A DNA stretch of 64,000 bases from Patella vulgata (Eukaryota; Mollusca; Gastropoda; Patellidae): positions 53,754,546-53,818,545 of the forward strand of contig NC_065884.2 of NCBI RefSeq assembly GCF_932274485.2. Direction: 5' to 3'. The position numbers and the translations under genes are program-made. Positions 58,733-64,000 of this stretch are shown in pieces; within the stretch, counting starts at the first letter, position 1, and the number at the start of each line of letters is the position of its first letter. The notes beneath the pieces are model-generated. The model was given only the letters and a program-made list of their open reading frames with translations. It was not told where the DNA came from and made no database searches.

Positions 58733-59227
58733 CTAGATTCCCACTATCACGATTCGTGCTACGATTGAAATCGTGGTTTTAATCGTGGAGTAATCGTGGT
58801 GATCCTATCAGGTCTTATCATATATTAAAGTCAGTCGTAGTATTCGTGTTGATCGTATCGAAAGGTAGCCGAACGCATCTGCACGTGTACTCAATAGGGA
58901 CAACCCTATCGTAACGCATCGCGAGGGTCACGTTGGCTGAGTGGGTAAGATCCCAGCATTGGCCGAGAAAGTTCATCCAGACTTTCCGGCGTGGTTCCCC
59001 TCTTGTCAGTGATGCAGAACGGAGGGCCTAACCAGGACAGCTGTTTAGTCGTTCGGATGGCATGAAAAACCGAGGTACCGTGTACACATTGGCGTGCACG
59101 TAAAAGATCCCTTGACAGTTGGAATTCGATATGCCCGTCTTCATTAGCCCAGTTCGGGGCAGAACAGTAGTAGGACGTTAAACCCCATTTCATTTCATTT
59201 CATCTCACGGCAGTGGGAACCTGGCAG
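58733..59227. mobile_element. TIR element hosting a nested SINE-1
   Basis: Imperfect inverted ends bound the element: CTAGATTCCCACTATCACGA on the left and, inverted, CCAGGTTCCCACTGCCGTGA on the right (15 of 20 match). The left interior has short iterations of ATCGTGGTTTTA, ATCGTGGAGTA and ATCGTGGTGA. Without the SINE the host would be only about 210 bp, a typical MITE size. Confidence 0.5.
58924..59205 (+). mobile_element. SINE-1, near full-length
   Basis: This is the best SINE-1 reference. The A box lies in TTGGCTGAGTGGGTAAGATC (58932-58951) and a degenerate B box near GGCGTGGTTCCCC. The body includes CTTGTCAGTGATGCAGAACG, ACATTGGCGTGCACGTAAAA, GATCCCTTGACAGTTGGAAT and CGTCTTCATTAGCCCAGTTC. 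The 3' box is GTAGGACGTTAAACCCCATT with a (TTTCA)n tail. Confidence 0.9.
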
Positions 59228-59564
59228 TAATATACATTTATCACAAATAGTGAAAGTTGTTTATGGTTAATGTTGGTCTCTGTTGGAACAGATTCCTGTC
59301 TCCACATGGCACAAGGTTAACTGTTATCATGTATATTATACAGTTACTCAATCCCTTTGGTAAATATGTTTTTTTAACCCTTTTCGATAGTGGCAAAATT
59401 CGCACTTACATACATTTTTTACATCAGTTGTGCAATGCCAGATTAATTTGTGATCGAATCTAATTGATTTACAGAGATATTTTAAACCATTTATACTAGG
59501 CATGGAAAACGTGCCCTACCAATTTGAATCTGTTTGTGTTAAAGGTCGTGTACTTTCGTTTTTG

Positions 59565-59873
59565 TACACATGTGGACACAGGTCACCAATTATTCCTACG
59601 CCGTCACCGACGAAGTAAGGGCCAACGTTATTTTTAGTCTGTCTCACCCTTTTCTCCATTCTTCATGGCGATGAATATACATTTTCTGTCGGGCTTTGGT
59701 GAATATTCATGATTTTGAACCTCATACCTGCTTTTGAGCAAGAGGTTGCAACATTTTGCTCCATCTGTGGAAGAAAGCATTCAATCCAACGATAAAGTTA
59801 GAGTCGATCTAAGAGACGAGAATTAACATTAAAGTCAATGGGGAAATAATTGGTGATCTGTGGTCATGTATAT
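59565..59873. mobile_element. MITE with about 30-bp terminal inverted repeats
   Basis: The left end TACACATGTGGACACAGG is followed by TCACCAATTATTCC. The inverted right end is TATACATGACCACAGATCACCAATTATTTCC, here split as TATACATGACCACAGATC and ACCAATTATTTCC. The length is about 309 bp, with no coding capacity. A partial inverted relative lies at 17300-17476. Confidence 0.75.
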
Positions 59874-61611
59874 GCCCGAACTGGTCTATAAGCTGGCTAC
59901 GGTCAGGGTCAATCTGGAAATACGGCCATCCGCTCTGGTCGGAATGGGGTCTGTTCGACTAGTTCATACTACTACGAATTTAGCAGTATAGTTCCTAGTC
60001 CGGACTAGGTTCCAATTTCGAAGAGGGGGGGGGGGGGAGAAAGAGAGAGAGTGTGTGTGTGGGAGGGGGGTATTGTTATATCTTTATTTAAATGATTTAT
60101 TTCTGCGGTCGAACCCGTGACCTGTATGGATGGCAGACACACAACGACTACCCAACACCTCGTGTGGATGAGGTATAATGTGCTTACTCTTTCAAGAAAT
60201 ACTAATTTTCACATTTACAACAGACATGTGGCTAACAATTTGTGTTGAACTTATATTAAGTCAATTCGGCTTCTGAAATCTGTCACTAATAGAACTATAC
60301 GTATAGCAAATGTATGTCATGTTAATGAAAAGTATCTGCATGTAATTAATTTCACATATAACTAACGATTAATGTCAAATTATCTGTATACAGGAATTCA
60401 TAAAACTACAGAATTGTTAACTTTTGGGCCATTTTACCTTATATAAAACTATGTATTAAAGTTTATTTAACAACAACCAAATATTACATTAAGGAAAATA
60501 TCAAACGGAAATCAAAGCAATGCATTTGGATATAATGAAAACATTTATATCTAAACAAAAAGGTTGCACCCATGTTTTTATTTCTCAAAGTGAAACGTTG
60601 GATATTTTACCAAGTATTAAAGAGTTTGATGGGGCAACAATTCTTTTTGTTTTGTAACCACATGTAAAAACTTAGCTTTTGATGATATACCTGAGAACAT
60701 TGGTGTTTACCGTTATGCCTTCACTGCGTTACATCTCTGATGCCATTCGACCTTAACATTAAAACAAATATTGACCTTAGCAGTGTATGGCTGGGTAGAA
60801 TCTGATGTGGAACTCGTTGAAGCCCACGTTTAGTCTGAATCTAGCATATCAAGATCTTGTTATAACCTTGATTGTTAAAATATGTCATTATTGGACATAA
60901 TTGAGTAAATACCGATGAATTTATTAGAACACCAACGTCGCTATAAGACAGAAATTACTATAACCATGCAGGGTTAATGGTCCAAATAATTACTCGACAA
61001 TTAGTATTATTATGGGTGAATGAAAGCACATCTTGCAATAGAGGAAACGTTCTACTTCAAATGTTTGTCCATCCTTCATGTTATAACCCCTGCTTGAAGA
61101 CGGGTTGGAATTAATAAACCGACGCCAATTAGTCTAGTATTAGATGAGTGGTTAATCAGTGCTCATCCTGACCTTACCTTGATTAACCTCTTAAACTGGC
61201 GCTAATTGATAAGCTGCATTCGCTGAAACAGCTTCGTTGTAATTCTGTTGATGACCGTATTTAGTGAAGGGGTGGGCTGGGTGTTATTCATTCAGTACAT
61301 ACGCGATCAATAATAACATTATCTTATATTTTTATTTCAATGATGACAAAAGGATGGATTTGGTACAATACCCCGCCCCCTTAAATGCTGAATGTAAATT
61401 TTAACTGGCAAAAGCATGCTGATGTGTAAACTCAGAATACATATGCCCTTATTGTTTCCAACACAAGACTTAATTTTTCCCCTGTAGAAATAATATGTAA
61501 ATTCAAAATATTAATTAAAAATATGACGAAGGGAACCTACCCCAACCCCCGTATAAACACCTCTCCCCCGCCCGCCCAGCTAACCTAAATGGTGAAATGC
61601 AACAAACAATA
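59874..61611. other. 1.7 kb non-coding stretch with a G/GA/GT microsatellite
   Basis: A compound microsatellite (G run, GA, GT) lies at 60025-60070. No gene is supported. Confidence 0.45.
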
Positions 61612-62242
61612 TATACTCAGCCAAATTAAAAACTTGACACTCGGGATTTTTGGGACTAGATTTTTAATATTTGGTTTAAGGCAACTATTTTAGTGTTATG
61701 TTGTGCAGAGACGACCTTGACATCAACAGAAAGCAAGAATACGTCTCGCCGAAAGTCCTTGACATTGATAACGTTCGTGATGTCATAGTACCCCCCAAAA
61801 TGAAATTCACAGACTTGGAGAACAATCGGAATAAAGTGTTTAGTAAGGGTTGTGGCCTCCTCTAGCGTCTCGTACTGCCACACTATGGCGGGATTTAAGG
61901 GTCAAAACTAAATGTAAGTTGAAAGTGTTATTATACATCATAGAAAATACCTAATACCTAAGATGCAAAATACATATGTCGTTATACTTATAATGATGAA
62001 TACATAATACCGTTAAAGTAAAAATCAAATGTCAAATTACAAATGTTCTTTGGAAAAAATCCACTAATGTTGCAAAGAACACAACATTTTTACATATACA
62101 CTTCAACAAAGCAACTTTGCAAAATGACATTTGTCTTTTGTCTTTTAACGCATCTTGAGTTCTGGGGGTCAAAGGACAACGGTCAAAGGACATCGGGTAA
62201 CATGTAAAATTGTTAAAATGAATGCTTCCATGAAGGAAAGAT
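61612..62242 (-). mobile_element. Tc1-like 3'-region copy, rearranged
   Basis: 61884-62242 is the inverted counterpart of 63437-63774, more than 300 bp of clear similarity from ATGGCGGGATTTAAGGG to AATGAATGC and GAAGGAAAGA. The neighbouring 61612-61883 contains a possible Tc1 terminus (TATACTCAGCCAAATT) and a - strand frame of 75 codons (VWQYETLEEATTLTKHF...). This part does not match the right-hand arm, so the copy is a deletion or chimera product. Confidence 0.6.
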
Positions 62243-62914
62243 AAGCTTGTGGTCGTCTGCTTATTTAACAAGCTTGTCGTTGTTTGCTTAGTGACCTTCT
62301 GGACACTATGTTGTATGGATTTTGACTTTACCGCTTTACTTGTTATTATCAATTAATGGAATCTTGCGTCAATTTAAATGTACGCAAACTGTATATTTGG
62401 AAAGATTAAATATATTAAATGATTAATATGTACGATAACCTTTTGAAATAAAATTTAAATTTTACTTTGATTTTGTATCTGTTCTTTGTTGTAAATAGTT
62501 ATTAAGCATATAAGGAGCTCATTTCATGAAAACAAAACGATTAGTCCATTTAATGAAATGTTCTTTAATTTAGAACGTAATTACAATGATTGATTTTAAA
62601 ATGGTTCATTCAACAATGTTTTAAAGTTTTTACTGCCTGCCAGCAATCAAACATTTAAGATAACAAGAGATGGAAGACGTTTCATATCCCATCCCATATA
62701 CTTACCTATGACTATTATAATGAATAATGCGAAACGATCTGATTCTGATTTAATATTTAATTTCATTTATTTATTTACTCAAGTGCAGTTTACGAAAGTT
62801 ATCCGAAATATGAAACACCAATACCATAACTCCCCCAGGAATCTGTAATTTACTGAATTTACACAGGCCAATGACAATGGTATTTAAACAAAAATATGAC
62901 AGCAAAAAAAAATA
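62243..62914. other. Spacer between the inverted Tc1 arms
   Basis: AT-rich, nothing recognised. Confidence 0.35.
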
Positions 62915-62975
62915 AGTGAAATGAAATGGGATTTAACGTCCTAATTTTCTGCTCCTAATGAATAATAAATGCCTA
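62915..62975 (-). mobile_element. SINE-1 3' fragment, inverted
   Basis: GTGAAATGAAATGGGATTTA and ACGTCCTAATTTTCTGCTCC match the inverted SINE-1 3' box and tail. Confidence 0.7.
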
Positions 62976-63436
62976 TACATTCTGACAGTCAGCACGCCTG
63001 ACCCTGATGGAAAGATCCATCTTTAATGTTAAAATAATTTTATATAGCCTACATTTAATTTAAACTTGTGTTAGCCCAAGTCACTCATGACACAATTCGG
63101 TATTTATCAAAAAAGTATATTTAAATTAAATTAAATTTGTTCTAAATATGTTCAATCTAGATGAAGGCTTATTTTGTGTGAAGTTTATAATTAATATGAC
63201 TATATAGGCTAGGTGTATTAACATTAGCTAGTCTACAGTTAAAACCAAATTGAAATATATAGGGGTATATAATGTCCCACAAACTTCGTTTGTAAGAATG
63301 ATTAACAGTAATCTTAATAATGAATGGCACCTTGTTTAGATTATACAAATTTGAACTATATAGTTAGCCTATCTAATATCAACATCATGACTGACAAGTC
63401 TCCAGATACTAAAAGAGGGTCCAGCCTATATCCGTT
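62976..63436. other. Spacer, nothing recognised
   Basis: AT-rich unique sequence between the SINE fragment and the right Tc1 arm. Confidence 0.35.
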
Positions 63437-64000
63437 CTTTCCTTCTTAGGAGCATTCATTTTAACAATTTTACATGTTACCCGATGTCCTTTGACCGTTG
63501 TCCTTTGACCCCCAGAACTCAAGATGCGTTAAAAGACAAAAGACAAATGTCATTTTGCAAAGTTGCTTTGTTGAAGTGTATATGTGAAAATGTTGTGTTT
63601 TCCAAAAAACATTTGTAATTTGACATTTGACTTTTACTTTAACGGTATTATGTATTCATCATTATAAGTATAACGACATATGTATTTTGCATCTTAGGTA
63701 TTAGGTATTTTCTATGATGTATAATAACACTTTCAACTTACATTTAGTTTTGGCCCTTAAATCCCGCCATACCACACAACGTCTTCTCATGGATCTCAGA
63801 ACATTAGAAAACACTACCCGAGGAAGACGTCGCCGCTGCTCAGCAAGAGCATGTTGAAGGTCCTGCAACGTCAGTGGTGGATTCACTTGCTGACGAACAC
63901 GTCGACCCAGTTCGTCCCAGATGTGTTCAATAGGATTAAGGTCGGGGCTACGCGACGGCCAATCCAGGACTTGGACACCGGCATTTCTTAAAAAATTCTG
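63437..64000 (-). mobile_element. Tc1/mariner transposon, 3' part, cut by the window edge
   Basis: The element contains the transposase C-terminus (63701-64000) and a 3' region of about 260 bp that is repeated inverted at 61884-62242. The 5' part lies beyond 64000. Confidence 0.85.
63701..64000 (-). CDS. Tc1-like DDE transposase, C-terminal fragment
   Basis: The frame is open from the edge to a TAA at 63701-63703, about 99 codons. It carries the hallmark DWPSRSPDLNPIEHIWDEL with the third catalytic acidic residue (E in NPIEH), then LGRRVRQ, TLQDLQHALAEQ and LRSMRRRC. A normal Tc1 transposase is about 340 residues and cuts and pastes the element at TA sites in the nucleus. The frame runs about 20 residues past the usual end (RDLRAKTKCKL...), perhaps because the normal stop is lost. 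The upstream two thirds are outside the window, so intactness is unknown. Confidence 0.92.
   Translation of the reverse strand, partial: QNFLRNAGVQVLDWPSRSPDLNPIEHIWDELGRRVRQQVNPPLTLQDLQHALAEQRRRLPRVVFSNVLRSMRRRCVVWRDLRAKTKCKLKVLLYIIENT

Noticed and set aside
1-64000. LTR retroelements, Polintons or other virus-like elements
   Set aside because: No long terminal direct repeats, capsid, integrase, protease or envelope-like frames were recognised.

Overview
This is a 64 kb piece of an AT-rich animal genome. One very long coding exon lies at the left edge. Everything after it is low-gene-density DNA full of short interspersed elements, MITE-like DNA transposons, minisatellites and a truncated LINE. 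The SINE heads and tails, the Tc1-like elements and the K2P channel architecture suggest a lophotrochozoan, most likely a mollusc. That placement is inference from family resemblance; no search was run.

Left edge (1-4358): a leader with several upstream ORFs, then a 3.86 kb open exon on the + strand. It encodes a two-pore-domain potassium channel (K2P, TWiK-like). About 1,165 residues of charged, low-complexity cytosolic sequence precede TM1, followed by the extracellular cap and the first half of pore loop 1. The exon stops at a strong GTAAGC donor that splits the first glycine codon of the selectivity filter, a well-known conserved K2P intron position. I could not find the rest of the channel, so the remaining 59.6 kb is either a giant first coding intron or intron plus intergenic DNA.

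Middle (4.4-50 kb): mostly non-coding. At least two tRNA-related SINE families recur many times, and three copies have perfect target-site duplications. Different heads share the 3' box GGACGTTAAACCC. Other repeats are a 52-bp minisatellite (12.2-12.6 kb), a deleted Tc1-like element nested in an older dispersed repeat (13.4-14.5 kb), a Harbinger-like element (26.2-27.1 kb), a MITE with telomere-like filler (24.3 and 53.9 kb), and several unnamed repeat families. Protein-like islands are a 94-residue two-helix membrane ORF on the - strand (18.0-18.3 kb), a symmetric phase 1-1 exon candidate resembling ankyrin repeats (25.09-25.31 kb), and weaker splice-bounded ORFs at 21.6-21.9 and 23.5-24.0 kb.

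Right (50-64 kb): an unexplained 172-codon open frame (50.76-51.28 kb), a 5'-truncated but still open LINE (51.5-52.7 kb, - strand), a textbook full-length SINE with a 12-bp target duplication (55.6 kb), a SINE nested in a TIR element (58.7-59.2 kb), and two Tc1 3' regions in inverted orientation. The last of these carries the DDE transposase C-terminus and runs off the window. No LTR retroelement, virus-like element, rRNA, bona fide tRNA gene or CRISPR array was recognised.
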